Source: Aralia elata (Eukaryota > Streptophyta > Magnoliopsida > Apiales > Araliaceae). Taken from it: DNA of 64,000 nucleotides. Location: positions 248,001-312,000 of the forward strand of contig JAVJAP010000125.1 of assembly GCA_034770075.1 (NCBI GenBank), written 5' to 3'. A program made the position numbers and the translations under genes. The stretch's first letter is position 1. Each line of letters begins with the position of its first letter. Of the stretch, positions 24,601-30,779 are shown piece by piece. A model generated the notes under the pieces. It was not told the DNA's origin. It saw only the letters and a list, made by a program, of their open reading frames with translations, and searched no databases.

Positions 24601-27600
24601 TCAAAAGCCCTGTTAAATTTGAGAGCAAGAAATGTTTTCTGTTTTGTTTGCATGTGTGTGGCCACACAGGGGGGCGTTTTGATCCTGGAAAAGTGAAATT
24701 GAGGAAGAAGTATATTGCCTACAGCGTGGAAAGACAATCAGTTGTACCGTCATCTTATGTTACCATTGCATTTCCCTTGCATTACTAGTATTTCCACCAC
24801 CATCAGGTTTTCATTGCACAACATGGAAAACCATCTCCATAGTTAGACAGGCTAAAATATGATGAGATATGAAGGAAAGAGATGAAATACTAAGGGAATG
24901 GAAAAGACGGGTAAAAACCCAACCTGGGGAAAGAAAAAAAAAACTCATTCAAACAGTTTGATGGACGGGTTTTTTAATGGACGAGGGACACTAATGTAAT
25001 TAACCGCGTCCATCAAACAGTTTGCTTCCATTCCCCAACTGTTTGACATACGGTTTAGTGACCAAATAATCCAGACCTACACAATATGAGGTTCAATGGT
25101 AAAAGCTCAGTTGGCTACTTAAAGATCCACGGACAACCTTGGTTGTGGATCATTTGTATATATACCTATACATATATATATATATAATATACATATATAT
25201 TATATATTAGAGAGATATGAGAGAAGTTTGAACCACCAAATCCATAAAAATAAAAAAATAAGAAAAAAATAAAAATTATTCATCTGATTAAGTTTTCTAC
25301 CTTGTCTTCATGAGAACGACTTTCTCTTCAACAGCGGACAGATAATTTGAGTATTCGAGTAAAAGAGCTTCAGATAGTTGTGGAGAAGCAGCAAGGACTC
25401 TCTTGGTAGAACTATGAGCTACTTTTCGAATGTCCCAACATGGATGACATAGGAAAAAAATTATAAGCTGCAACCATCAATACATCGGTTAGTAATAAAA
25501 TTTGAAACATGAAAAGAAAAATGCAAGTAGTGCGCACAGCGGTTCACCTGACAAAGTGATTTGACAGGAAGTGTCTCTAATACTCTGCAGAATATTTAAC
25601 ACATTTATGTACACTTAGTTGGACAGTTTTCAATCAAATGTATCACTTTTAAAGCTAGACATAACAAATATCAAAAAGATATAAAATTTCAATATACTAC
25701 ATCACAGACAAGTAAAAACCTGTGAGAATGATCAACCAAAAGAACTTCGAGAAGGTCAAGACATGTCAGACAGTCTTCAACTGATAGCTTCGCAGCCTGC
25801 AAAAAACATAACACGTTTAAGAATCGGTAATAGGAAATAGAAATTTTCTTACAATTTTGCGAAGATCAATAGGTAATTTAACCTCTAAACCTTTAGACAT
25901 CCACCATCACTCCCAAAGGGAGCCCTCATGAGTAAATATTCAATACAACGGTTACAACAACTTTAGATGTAACGGTGTGTCTATCTCTTCTTTCATCACA
26001 TGTCGAAAGAGAAGAAAACTTATCTGATGATAGAGAATGAGAGATAGACTCACCAAGTCACCATTGCATCTAAAGTTGTTGAATCCTCACTGTGTTTAGT
26101 GGATTATTTGGAGAGATTGAGGAAGCGATGGATGAAATTCCTCCCTGTATTTGGAGGATTATTTGGAGGGAGCGGAGCGGTATACGTTTTAGGGGCAAGG
26201 AGATAAGCATTGTTCACAATTTCATCTGTTTTCTATTCTTAAGGCTGCTCTATTTCTAGCTTAACGACATTCATCCGGGATCTACTGTTTCATTCATGGA
26301 TTGTTTGGAAAAATTCTTTTCAAATAGTCTACTAAACTATGGCATATACAGAATAAACTGGCATATGTGTATATATGTCGCACCCCCTTTGGTATCTATT
26401 AAAGCAATTCTTATTACTTATTAAAACAGATCTTTCCCTTCATAGATCATACATATCTATATAATCACTGCTCATGAATTAGTGAGCAAAGTCAGGAAGA
26501 AAAGATGCTCTGAAGTAGAGGAATTTTGGTTCAATGTGTTACCAAGCTCTAGTAATCAAGAAGGGGCGGCCGCCTATTGGTAAGGTGAGAGATTTCTAGA
26601 CTTTTCACAAAAAATTAAACATTTAGTCTCATTGCTCTCCAAAATCAAAGATATCAAATTACCCACATCTAACACACTTAAGAACGTGTTAAGTGGCGCA
26701 TTTATGTGAAGATGAACAAGGGGATAAGCCATCCCATAGATAGATATAGTTATTCAAATAACGCAACTGCATCGATAGTCTAATAGATAAATAGATTGAT
26801 AGATGTTTGGGGGGCGAATCAATTAGAACTTACCACAGAAATTGGCACAATTGAAGGTTCATTTTGAGATATCAAAGACCAAACTCTTTCTTTCATTACA
26901 GTATCCTCTGAGGAAACAAAGATAAAAATAATTACAATAGAATGAAACCTCTCAAGGGATAAATTCACAAGAATAAACAATGAAAACAAGACTGCATAAT
27001 TTGATGGATTGCAATCCTTTATACTTAAGTGTACCATTTAAAGAATACCTGCTTTTACATCAACAACTGCAATTTTCGCAATGACGAGCAAAGCAAAAAT
27101 ACCATCCAATCGTTGAACCGCTTTGGAAAACCCAGTTTTTACCAGATGGACAAGAGGTTCCACCAACAGGGATAACTGATGGCGTTAATTCAAGAGTTTT
27201 AGCTATATGCTTTTGAGAATCAATTAAAATATATTCAATCAACAAGAGCACAAACAGTGAATGAAATCAGTCTCCTAACCCGTAAAACTGCATCAGCTTT
27301 CTTGCTCATGACCAGTATACAACGCAGATGACCCCTTCTTAGAGCTTCCTTCTCTTTCAGCCCATAAGCCAAAAATGAAAGTAGATCCGGTTGAATGGCA
27401 TCTGCAGATCTTGCTACCCAAGAAGCTAAAGCAGACAAACTTGTAAGCTTTACCTCTTCATTTCCTGCAAATCAAACAATCAATCAATTTCAATAAAAAC
27501 CAGTGTTCTAAAAATCGCTAGGCAGACCTAGGCGGCGGAAGGGGCGCCTAGCGCCTAGGCGGACAAGGCGCTTTCTTAGGTGGTCTCATTTATTTATTTT

Positions 27601-29691
27601 TCTATTATACATATTTGTTATACTATACAAAGCATAAAATAGATGTAATTTTCTAAAATTTTACATGAAAATTATCCCCAAAAAACAATCTTTTAAGACT
27701 AAAAAAGTCATTTGAAGTATTGTAGAGCTTCAAAGTAGAGATCTAGTTCTGCCTAGGCGGGGACCTAGGAGCCTAGCCAAATCTAGGCGCTAGAGGACCG
27801 CCTAGCGCCTAGGCGGGGATTAATCGGACCCTGACGGGGATTTTTAAAACACTAATAAAAACCCAATCAGATTCTAAATGAGAACAAGAGAATTTTCTGC
27901 AGTAAATAGGTAAAACCACAGAGGAAATGGAACTCAAGACTGTATACACAAGGAGACCAGAAAATAGGGACCCACCATCATCCTTATAACAGGATATAAG
28001 AAAGCTGCATATAGTTGATGAGAGGCTGTTGAGATATTTTCCTTCAGGAGCACTAGACAGTTCTTGCAGTGCGTTGATCATGCCAACCCTCTGGTATGGA
28101 AATGCAAGTCGTCCTTCGGAACCTAATGATACCCCAACGATTCTAGTGAGAAGTAACTTAACAGAAGCTTAGCATGGTCATAATTTGAAATGAGTGCTGG
28201 CATTGAGCATCAAAAGAAAAAGGAACTTCATCCATTTGATAAGAGGTTATTCAAATAGGATTAAGATGCATGAATAAAACACAAACCTCCAATTACAGAT
28301 TTGATGGCACTAAACATTGCTTCTATAACATCTGGGTTACTTGATTTTTGGCCTAAACACTTTATTATAGCCAAGGCCACAAGCCTTCTTCCTTCATCTG
28401 CATGCCGAGCCTGTGGTAATACCACTGAAAGAATTTCGACCGCATACTTGCTCAAATCGAGGTTTACAGATTCTAAGAGAAACTCAACTGATTCCAACAC
28501 AAGCTCAGGATTCCGTTTTAACATTTTAACAGATGATGGGACCACTATACTCTTAAATTCTTCATGCAACAAATAAGAAAATAGTGGACGAAACGCTTCG
28601 CTAAGGCCGTCTGCTGGCTTCTCCCTCGCATTCAAAACTGCTTTAACATACATGTCGAGAAAAACTGGCTGTGAAATGCAAAGTAGCACGTTAATTAAAC
28701 AATATAAAACAAGTTGTTCAGAAGAAGTAAAACATTTAGCTCTGGAGTCCTAGCCTTAATACACTTCCTCTGTCCCAATTTAAGAAACCCTTTTGTTGCG
28801 ATATGTCCCTAAAGTAGGAGTCCCGATTAATAATCAAGAAGTTCAATATCCAAATATTACAAAATTATTATCTGATTACCCCTTGTCATTATATTACATT
28901 TACTGCAGTAAATGTGGATGTTATACTGCTTCAAATTATTACTGGAGGGCAAATTTGGAAATTGTAGAAGCTTTCTAAGACAATTTAATTTTGAATTGGA
29001 GACTCCAATTGTAGCTTCAAGGGAGTAACATTTATTATATAACATATACATGGATATAATATGTATAGCCGTACAGATCAATTGATTCTTACCTTCCATT
29101 CTTCAAACAAAGAAGGATTTGAACTTGAAAATTCCATTATAAACCATAGCAATTCTGGACAATCTTTATATGGAATCCTTGCATCTTTTAGTTCCTCCGT
29201 GTATAGTTTGTAGATCTGTGGTGACTGAACGTTGCAAATGCAAAAGGCAAAAGTAAGATCAAACATAAATGGCTTAGTTATAAATTTGAATTATAAGGAT
29301 ACTAGACATACCTCGGAGAACAAATGAAAAATTGTTTTTTTGCAAGCCCTTAGCTCACGGAAAGATCCTTGCATCTTAACAATATGAAGTACCGATGCCT
29401 GAGCTGCAGCTACTCTGCACATTGCATTCTTTGATATTGACGCAAACTGGCTCCTAGTTAAGAGAATAGATGACCACTTGACAAGTCTGTAGCATCCTAT
29501 ATGAGATTGAAACTTCAATTGCTTTTCCATAACCTGTACAAGGTTTGCTGCAAAACTTTTCATAAACGTAACTTCCCTTAACGCTTTTACGATCACATTA
29601 TCCACAGCTTTCCTTGAACTTCTTTCATCATAAGTATACAATGTTTTGAAAATTAAATCTACCAATAGTGACACAAACTCAGTGGACATCT
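312..29691 (-). CDS. GCN1: GCN1 (ILITHYIA-type) translational activator, N-terminal half, 26 exons, with frame lesions
   Basis: GCN1 is a very large cytosolic HEAT-repeat protein. It binds ribosomes and an ABCF partner (GCN20 type) and lets GCN2 sense uncharged tRNA and phosphorylate eIF2-alpha; in Arabidopsis it is ILITHYIA, needed for stress and immune responses (family knowledge). Spliced exons E2-E27 give about 1,289 codons that run collinear with plant GCN1, with blocks such as VIVKALREVTFMKSFAA, IPYKDCPELLW, VKMLKRNPELVLESVEFLL, GLKEKEALRRGHLRC, FIPSVEVLVKALLVIS, DKGKTAKEEARE and INAGIMIIDKHGKDNVSLLF. Intron phases agree at every junction. The full protein is about 2,600 residues, so the C-terminal half, including the GCN2 (RWD)-binding region, lies beyond position 1. 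Oddities: one extra base in E17, one missing base in E24, a GC donor after E17, and no recognisable first exon. It could be a recent pseudogene or a real gene with assembly errors. Family identity is near certain; functionality is not. Confidence 0.93.
515..595 (-). CDS. GCN1: GCN1 exon E26
   Basis: 27 codons, phase 0; reads ASNEETYDLVREGVVIFTG and onward to HLGK. TTTAG acceptor and GTGACA donor. Confidence 0.9.
741..863 (-). CDS. GCN1: GCN1 exon E25
   Basis: 41 codons, phase 0; contains the highly conserved block MINAGIMIIDKHGKDNVSLL and ends NYLNKK before GTTAGA. Intact frame. Confidence 0.92.
1260..1788. mobile_element. Stowaway-type MITE carrying a nested TRIM
   Basis: Starts CTCCCTCCGTTCCGCAAAA, the classic Stowaway (Tc1/mariner) terminus, and ends with the imperfect inverse GGAAGGAGGGAC. 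Flanked by TA at 1258-1259 and 1789-1790. Without the 275-bp TRIM and its 5-bp duplication it would be about 249 bp, a normal Stowaway size. No coding capacity. Confidence 0.8.
1460..1734 (+). mobile_element. TRIM/SMART miniature LTR retrotransposon
   Basis: Two 72-bp direct repeats (1460-1531 and 1663-1734), each beginning TGTTAG and ending AACA, bracket a 131-bp interior. The interior begins with TGGTATCAAAACTCTA right after LTR1 (primer-binding site complementary to initiator Met-tRNA) and ends with the purine tract AAGGGGTAG just before LTR2. A perfect 5-bp target duplication AAATA flanks it (1455-1459 and 1735-1739). It has no ORF and must be mobilised in trans. The two LTRs differ at several positions, so it is not very young. 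Confidence 0.88.
1815..3372. mobile_element. Mutator-like MITE with about 118-bp terminal inverted repeats
   Basis: The left end GGGTTAAATGCTTTTTTGGT is matched in inverse orientation at 3255-3372, and the inverted similarity runs about 118 bp per side. ACAAAAAAA directly flanks both ends (1806-1814 and 3373-3381), fitting an 8-9 bp duplication; the simple sequence makes the exact length uncertain. The interior has no transposase, only AT-rich sequence, so it is non-autonomous. Long inverted ends plus a roughly 9-bp duplication favour MULE over hAT. Confidence 0.75.
3648..5640 (-). mobile_element. L1-type LINE fragment (RT C-terminal part and zf-RVT)
   Basis: Minus-strand pieces in the right order for a plant LINE: KAYDRFSWDFLD-like start near 5640, GLRLGNPLSPLLF (RT core, 5392-5598), LQFADDTILF (RT catalytic FADD, 5092-5352), GDGHRIRFWEDYW (4361-4630), and a zf-RVT tail with WKAKVPSKVETFVW and CFMCRQSNETHAHLFLHC (3907-4398). 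A poly-T at 3648-3656 is the poly(A) tail read on the plus strand. The 5' end is lost inside the RT domain and several frameshifts and stops separate the pieces. I found no target duplication. Confidence 0.85.
6184..6359 (-). CDS. GCN1: GCN1 exon E24 with a 1-base deletion
   Basis: Enters as ESLSTLFSLYIHDVGFG and continues as DNIDAGWLGRQGIALALHS to LISRAL before GTAGTT, but the two halves are in different frames. The exon is 176 nt where 177 (59 codons) is needed. The break is at about 6301-6308, where TTGTCCAACC suggests loss of one base in a C run on the plus strand. Uncorrected, the frame meets a stop soon after. Confidence 0.88.
6445..6609 (-). CDS. GCN1: GCN1 exon E23
   Basis: 55 codons, phase 0; contains AEDIWDRYGYDFGRDYSGLF and RTAAAEALAAALDENPDTIQ, then GTGAAC. 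Intact HEAT-repeat segment. Confidence 0.92.
6610..9789 (-). other. GCN1 intron E22-E23, 3.2 kb
   Basis: Holds one hAT-type MITE (7791-8422). The flanks (6610-7790 and 8423-9789) are AT-rich intronic sequence in which I see no gene, RNA or bounded repeat. Confidence 0.7.
7791..8422. mobile_element. hAT-type MITE, CCTAGGCG family, copy 1
   Basis: Ends CAGTGTTCTAAAAATCC and GCCTTTTAGAACCTTG are imperfect inverted repeats. A perfect 8-bp target duplication ATGAATTG flanks it (7783-7790 and 8423-8430). The first 200 bp are packed with CCTAGGC/GCCTAGG words, with two tandem copies of a CGCTAGGCCCCCCTCTGGCG unit; the right end is similarly GC-rich. No ORF with meaning. Confidence 0.82.
9790..9939 (-). 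CDS. GCN1: GCN1 exon E22
   Basis: 50 codons, phase 0; ALSGVYAKDIHVRMACLNAV through SIWIALHDPEK, then GTGTTC. Strongly conserved in plant GCN1. Confidence 0.93.
10024..10125 (-). CDS. GCN1: GCN1 exon E21
   Basis: 34 codons, phase 0; VLYHVLGVIPTYQASIGPAL through LQPDEVAP, then GTACGT. Confidence 0.93.
10216..10332 (-). CDS. GCN1: GCN1 exon E20
   Basis: 39 codons, phase 0; IMEKILFSAKKTGLHDDVLK through LPLPRLRMIS. The acceptor is a weak AATAG and the donor is GTTACA. Confidence 0.9.
10434..10736 (-). CDS. GCN1: GCN1 exon E19
   Basis: 101 codons, phase 0; VKFVNPLLRSPIVGDAAFET, LCSWALDLATALRL, GLFERIINGLSVSCKIGPLP, ending FTFIFP before GTAAAT. Intact. Confidence 0.93.
10737..11957 (-). other. 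GCN1 intron E18-E19, no feature recognised
   Basis: AT-rich intron. A GC-rich stretch at about 11400-11520 contains the hairpin GGCATCACCTTGGTGATGCC and several AAGGC words, possibly a decayed MITE, but I could not define ends. Confidence 0.5.
11958..12127 (-). CDS. GCN1: GCN1 exon E18
   Basis: Enters in phase 1 and completes the D of DKGKTAKEEARESQLREEAC, then LSLMLRALGEMAVANPVFAH to LPSL before GTTAGC. 170 nt; the frame agrees with E17 only if the extra base in E17 is ignored. Confidence 0.92.
12224..12309 (-). CDS. GCN1: GCN1 exon E17 with 1-base insertion and GC donor
   Basis: Begins DHVSSNHSIKREPATVGKK and should continue DTGKSSKKA. The run at 12252-12259 has eight A (minus strand) where seven keep the frame: the exon is 86 nt against an expected 85. 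The donor reads GCTG|GCACGT, so this is either a GC-AG intron or a mutated GT. Confidence 0.82.
12391..12516 (-). CDS. GCN1: GCN1 exon E16
   Basis: 42 codons, phase 0; IYLTPEGMLSSEQGVYIAEF and KQAKGRFRVYENNDGV before GTGATT. Matches the conserved HTPEGM-SEQGVY block of plant GCN1. Confidence 0.91.
12657..12691. repeat. (GT)n(AT)n microsatellite
   Basis: About 11 GT units followed by about 6 AT units inside the GCN1 E15-E16 intron. Confidence 0.95.
13230..14420 (+). mobile_element. L1-type LINE 3' fragment, plus strand
   Basis: Broken plus-strand reading frames match the end of a plant LINE ORF2: SLERIVAWDQVCRPKKERGL (from about 13269) and ARWLWRFPLE near 13370-13400, then a zf-RVT-like tail with NAKILWKCPCVCHFMSIWTE (about 14100-14160). 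The tail resembles that of the LINE at 3648-5640 (RDVKILWKCALF), so both probably come from one family but lie in opposite orientations. Many stops; no catalytic RT part is present. Confidence 0.72.
14430..14620. repeat. GC-rich GAGGCG palindrome block, possible second hAT MITE family
   Basis: Begins GGTTCGAAAAGGCGTTTGAG and is packed with GAGGCG/CGCCTC words, including CACGCCTCGAGGCGTG. The layout resembles the CCTAGGCG hAT MITEs of this window, but I could not find a matching right end or target duplication. Confidence 0.35.
14719..14880. repeat. Dispersed repeat, inverted copy at about 18955-19160
   Basis: The stretch around AATTACAGTTAGGTACCCCA and the following CCCT-rich spacers is matched in inverse orientation at 18955-19160, within the leader of the TR-GAG element. 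Its own ends here are unclear; it may be a solo fragment of a related element. Confidence 0.5.
16078..16137 (-). CDS. GCN1: GCN1 exon E15
   Basis: 20 codons, phase 0: HLNNLPDRYEHDKLSEKDIQ, flanked by a CTGCAG acceptor and a GTGACA donor. Confidence 0.92.
16230..16349 (-). CDS. GCN1: GCN1 exon E14
   Basis: 40 codons, phase 0; GLLGPMGLMRANHLEQEAAI and LSTLMSVTPGDTYTEFEK before GTTTGT. Confidence 0.93.
16864..20039 (-). mobile_element. TR-GAG element: complete gag-protease-only LTR retrotransposon
   Basis: The 283-bp left LTR (16864-17146) and 286-bp right LTR (19754-20039) are about 90% alike by eye, both starting TGATGGG. A 5-bp target duplication AAAAT flanks the element (16859-16863 and 20040-20044). 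The minus strand is the sense strand: a primer-binding site TGGTATCAGAGCC lies at 19738-19750, three bases inside the right LTR, and a purine tract AGTGGAGGAGAAC lies against the left LTR. The interior encodes only gag and an aspartic protease; there is no RT, RNase H or integrase, so it must be mobilised in trans. It sits in the GCN1 E13-E14 intron in the same orientation as GCN1. Confidence 0.9.
17298..18900 (-). pseudogene. Ty3/gypsy-like gag and protease of the TR-GAG element
   Basis: 18361-18900 (179 codons): a short coiled N-terminus with a duplicated AANATNVHA unit, then a retrotransposon gag core (GDFNGDNGFEVLFDWIHSLE, LKGAARIRWD). It continues after a frame break at 18130-18354 (VPSDSKQGAYLQLTELVQG), then 17724-18167 with a zinc knuckle CYNCRGFGHMSCEC. 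17298-17576 is a pepsin-like protease with active site MIDTGSCTDV. The order gag-CCHC-PR is typical of gypsy elements. At least two frameshifts or stops separate the pieces, so it is not translatable as one protein now. Confidence 0.85.
20223..20300 (-). CDS. GCN1: GCN1 exon E13
   Basis: 26 codons, phase 0: RLQKCLQKHGFDVTGLIMAD through GNICK, TTGCAG acceptor and GTAAAT donor. Confidence 0.93.
20301..21006 (-). other. GCN1 intron E12-E13, left part
   Basis: AT-rich intron sequence between exon E13 and the hAT MITE; nothing recognised. Confidence 0.5.
21007..22690. mobile_element. hAT-type MITE, CCTAGGCG family, copy 2, with nested MITE
   Basis: Begins CAGTGTTCTAAAATC and ends GATTTTTGGAACACTG (inverse match), with a perfect 8-bp target duplication CTTCATAT at 20999-21006 and 22691-22698. 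GCCTAGG/CTAGGCG words crowd both ends (about 21030-21110 and 22610-22675). A 1,311-bp Mutator-like MITE interrupts it; without that insert and its 10-bp duplication the element would be about 363 bp, close to the 354-bp copy 3. Confidence 0.9.
21174..22484. mobile_element. Mutator-like MITE nested in a hAT MITE
   Basis: Begins GGGCAAAGGTGCATAATTGC and ends with its exact inverse at 22465-22484; inverted similarity continues for about 150 bp (left to about 21330, right from about 22345). Flanked by a direct 10-bp duplication GATTGTTTTT (21164-21173 and 22485-22494), fitting the 9-10 bp of Mutator-like elements. No transposase; interior carries CCACC-rich simple sequence near 22000-22200. Confidence 0.88.
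23081..23264 (-). CDS. GCN1: GCN1 exon E12
   Basis: Completes an S codon split after E11, then ESETALDTQVPFIPSVEVLV and CSHHPCLVGTAKRNAVWK before GTAACT. 61 further codons, intact. Confidence 0.93.
23544..23912. mobile_element. Fold-back MITE with arms over 100 bp
   Basis: Left arm GGTAAAAGATTCCTAAGG is matched inversely by the right end (CCTTAGGAGTTTTTTACC). The inner arms also pair: CTTAACAATACAACTGTAC with CAAAGAGCATGCAAAAATATGAA (left) against TTCATATTTTTGCACTCTTTG and GTACGGTTGTATTGTTAAG (right). Flanks are AT repeats, so the target duplication cannot be judged. Confidence 0.65.
24017..25067. mobile_element. TIR-bounded non-autonomous DNA element, class unclear
   Basis: Left end TTTGGCTACTAAACCGTCCA and the inverse of the right end TTTGGTCACTAAACCGTATG match over about 60 bp with mismatches. 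The flanks do not give a clear target duplication (TA on both sides is possible). The interior has no recognisable transposase; the 92-codon frame at 24510-24788 matches nothing I know. Confidence 0.5.
25301..25467 (-). CDS. GCN1: GCN1 exon E11
   Basis: 55 codons plus AG of the next; LIIFFLCHPCWDIRKVAHSS through VEEKVVLMKT, GCAG acceptor and GTAGAA donor. Confidence 0.92.
25548..25584 (-). CDS. GCN1: GCN1 exon E10 (37 nt micro-size exon)
   Basis: Completes an R codon then VLETLPVKSLCQ before GTGAAC. Bridges E9 (LLVDHSH) and E11 (LIIFFL) in frame exactly as in other plant GCN1 proteins. Confidence 0.9.
25720..25796 (-). CDS. GCN1: GCN1 exon E9
   Basis: 25 codons plus AG: AAKLSVEDCLTCLDLLEVLL through VDHSH, TTGCAG acceptor and GTTTTT donor. 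Confidence 0.92.
25797..26833 (-). other. GCN1 intron E8-E9 with a fold-back repeat
   Basis: At about 25948-26085 the arm CAACAACTTTAGATGTAACG is matched inversely by CATTGCATCTAAAGTTGTTG, with further pairing (TCTATCTCTT with GAGAGATAGA). This is a short hairpin MITE or decayed element. The rest shows no feature. Confidence 0.55.
26834..26907 (-). CDS. GCN1: GCN1 exon E8
   Basis: Completes E, then DTVMKERVWSLISQNEPSIV to PISV before GTAAGT. 74 nt, intact. Confidence 0.93.
27049..27175 (-). CDS. GCN1: GCN1 exon E7
   Basis: 42 codons plus G: LSLLVEPLVHLVKTGFSKAV, then QRLDGIFALLVIAKIAVVDV and KA, GTATTC donor. Confidence 0.92.
27280..27464 (-). CDS. GCN1: GCN1 exon E6
   Basis: Completes G, then NEEVKLTSLSALASWVARSA, IQPDLLSFLAYGLKEKEALR, RGHLRC to DAVLR before GTTAGG. 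185 nt, intact. Confidence 0.94.
27501..27854. mobile_element. hAT-type MITE, CCTAGGCG family, copy 3
   Basis: Ends CAGTGTTCTAAAAATC and GATTTTTAAAACACTA are inverted repeats with the YARTG start typical of hAT elements. Flanked by the 8-bp duplication ATAAAAAC (27493-27500 and 27855-27862). Both ends carry dense CCTAGGCG/CGCCTAGG words around an AT-rich core; 354 bp, no insert. Lies in the GCN1 E5-E6 intron. Confidence 0.9.
27976..28122 (-). CDS. GCN1: GCN1 exon E5
   Basis: Completes G, then SEGRLAFPYQRVGMINALQE, LSSAPEGKYLNSLSSTICSF, to CYKDD plus G, GTGGGT donor. 147 nt, intact. Confidence 0.94.
28287..28668 (-). CDS. GCN1: GCN1 exon E4
   Basis: 127 codons plus G: PVFLDMYVKAVLNAREKP, VKMLKRNPELVLESVEFLLE, VNLDLSKYAVEILSVVLPQA, KSSNPDVIEAMFSAIKSVIG, donor GTTTGT. 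A long uninterrupted conserved frame. Confidence 0.95.
28762..29025. mobile_element. Degenerate Stowaway-type MITE
   Basis: Left CACTTCCTCTGTCCCAATTT resembles the Stowaway terminus; the right end GGGAG is followed by TA, and TA precedes the left end (28760-28761, 29026-29027). 264 bp in the GCN1 E3-E4 intron. Inverted match is weak beyond the ends. Confidence 0.55.
29093..29224 (-). CDS. GCN1: GCN1 exon E3
   Basis: 44 codons, phase 0: SPQIYKLYTEELKDARIPYK, DCPELLWFIMEFSSSNPSLF, EEWK before GTAAGA. Confidence 0.94.
29312..29691 (-). CDS. GCN1: GCN1 exon E2 (first recognisable GCN1 exon)
   Basis: Begins AG-ATG after a CTCTGCAG acceptor, so the AG completes a codon (expected E) from an upstream exon; then MSTEFVSLLVDLIFKTLYTY, SSRKAVDNVIVKALREVTFM, QVMEKQLKFQSHIGCYRLVK, ending KKTIFHLFSE before GTATGT. 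In other plants the residues before this are a short N-terminal segment, which I do not find here. Confidence 0.94.
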
Positions 29692-29811
29692 CTGCAGAGT
29701 TAAAATCCAAGTAAACCCATATCAGTATATGCAGAACAGATATGAGTTTTCAAAGTAATACATGTACAAATTTCGACGTTTATATTTTCATTCTCAGACA
29801 TACCAAAATGC

Positions 29812-30328
29812 AGTCCATAAATTTGACAAAGCATTTTAATTCTAAAAAAACAGCCCATGGTATGAACTCAATTGGCTTTTATTCCATCCATCCGGAAATG
29901 AGAATGGCATTAAAAACCCGCACCAAATTAAAAGGAAAATAAAACTGAATCAAACAAACGCCAATTTCAATCTAAAAAATTTATTAAAAGAATTCCGATA
30001 AACCCTGAACCTAAAGAGTCCCTTAATTGTAATGTAGTTTTGAATTATCAACTTTGTGACTGAGCTTGATCTATGTATTGACTCATGATAAATTTCACTA
30101 AGCATTTTAATTTATTTTTAAGAAATAAAAAATAAAAAACAAAACCATGCCCAACCCATGATATGAAATCAATTGGCTTTTAAACCCTCCATCCGGAAAT
30201 GAGAATGGCATTAAAAATCCAAAACATTGCACCAAATTAAGCCAAAAAAAAAAAAACAATTCCGATTTTCAATCTACAAAATGTATTAAAACAATTCCGA
30301 TAAACCCTGAACCCAAATAGTCCCCTAA
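29812..30328. repeat. Tandem duplication upstream of GCN1 exon E2
   Basis: Two diverged copies (about 29812-30025 and 30084-30328) share GCATTTTAATT, CAATTGGCTTTTA, CATCCGGAAATGAGAATGGC and AATTCCGATAAACCCTGAAC. Period about 300 bp. It lies in the presumed first intron or 5' region. Confidence 0.75.
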
Positions 30329-30439
30329 ACCTAGTTAGAACTATCGCTTGGCGGCCATAAATAAAGCCAGTGCCATAAATAAAGCCAGTTAAGGTAACAA
30401 AACAAAACATCGGCCATTAACGAAATAATCGAACCTTTC

Positions 30440-30680
30440 TTCTCCAACTTTTCAACTACTCCGCGCCAGTATCTCCTCCTCCCATTATCGATACCCATTT
30501 CTCTCTCTAATTTTTCGATCTGTCCAATTGACCAGTACTGATCTTCTGCAACTTCACCTCCCATTGTGTAGAGACTGAAAACGAGGGTTTCAATCAGACC
30601 AGCCGACGAGGAAGAGGCGAAGAATGTTTTCGACCTAATCAGTATATTGAGTCGCCTCCGGGTCTCTATATCTGTCCACT
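30440..30680 (-). CDS. Candidate 5' exon of the GCN1 locus, product unrecognised
   Basis: A minus-strand frame open from 30771 to 30331 has an internal ATG near 30564 starting MGGEVAEDQYWSIGQIEKLE, followed by GRRRYWRGVVEKLEKKG. I do not recognise it and it does not resemble the usual plant GCN1 N-terminus. At about 30440 it contains AAAG|GTTCG, a weak donor whose phase (one base, G) would join exactly to exon E2 and give E-M-S-T. A TATA-like stretch lies just upstream. It may be a 5' UTR or alternative first exon, or an unrelated remnant. Confidence 0.3.
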
Positions 30681-30710
30681 TTGGAATGGCGTAGTATGAA
30701 AATAGTAGGA

Positions 30711-30722
30711 GTATATAAATAC
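30711..30722 (-). promoter_or_regulatory. Possible TATA box for the GCN1 locus
   Basis: On the minus strand AGTATTTATATACTC lies 30-45 bases upstream of the start of the candidate 5' exon. The region is AT-rich, so chance occurrence is possible. Confidence 0.3.
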
Positions 30723-30779
30723 TCTCCTTTTTTTCATACACATGCTTTTGTACGCTATAATATGTATGCATGACGATGC

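Noticed and set aside
24510..24788. 92-codon plus-strand frame as a possible small gene
   Set aside because: Low-complexity, lysine-rich start, no homology I recognise, inside a TIR-bounded repeat in a GCN1 intron.
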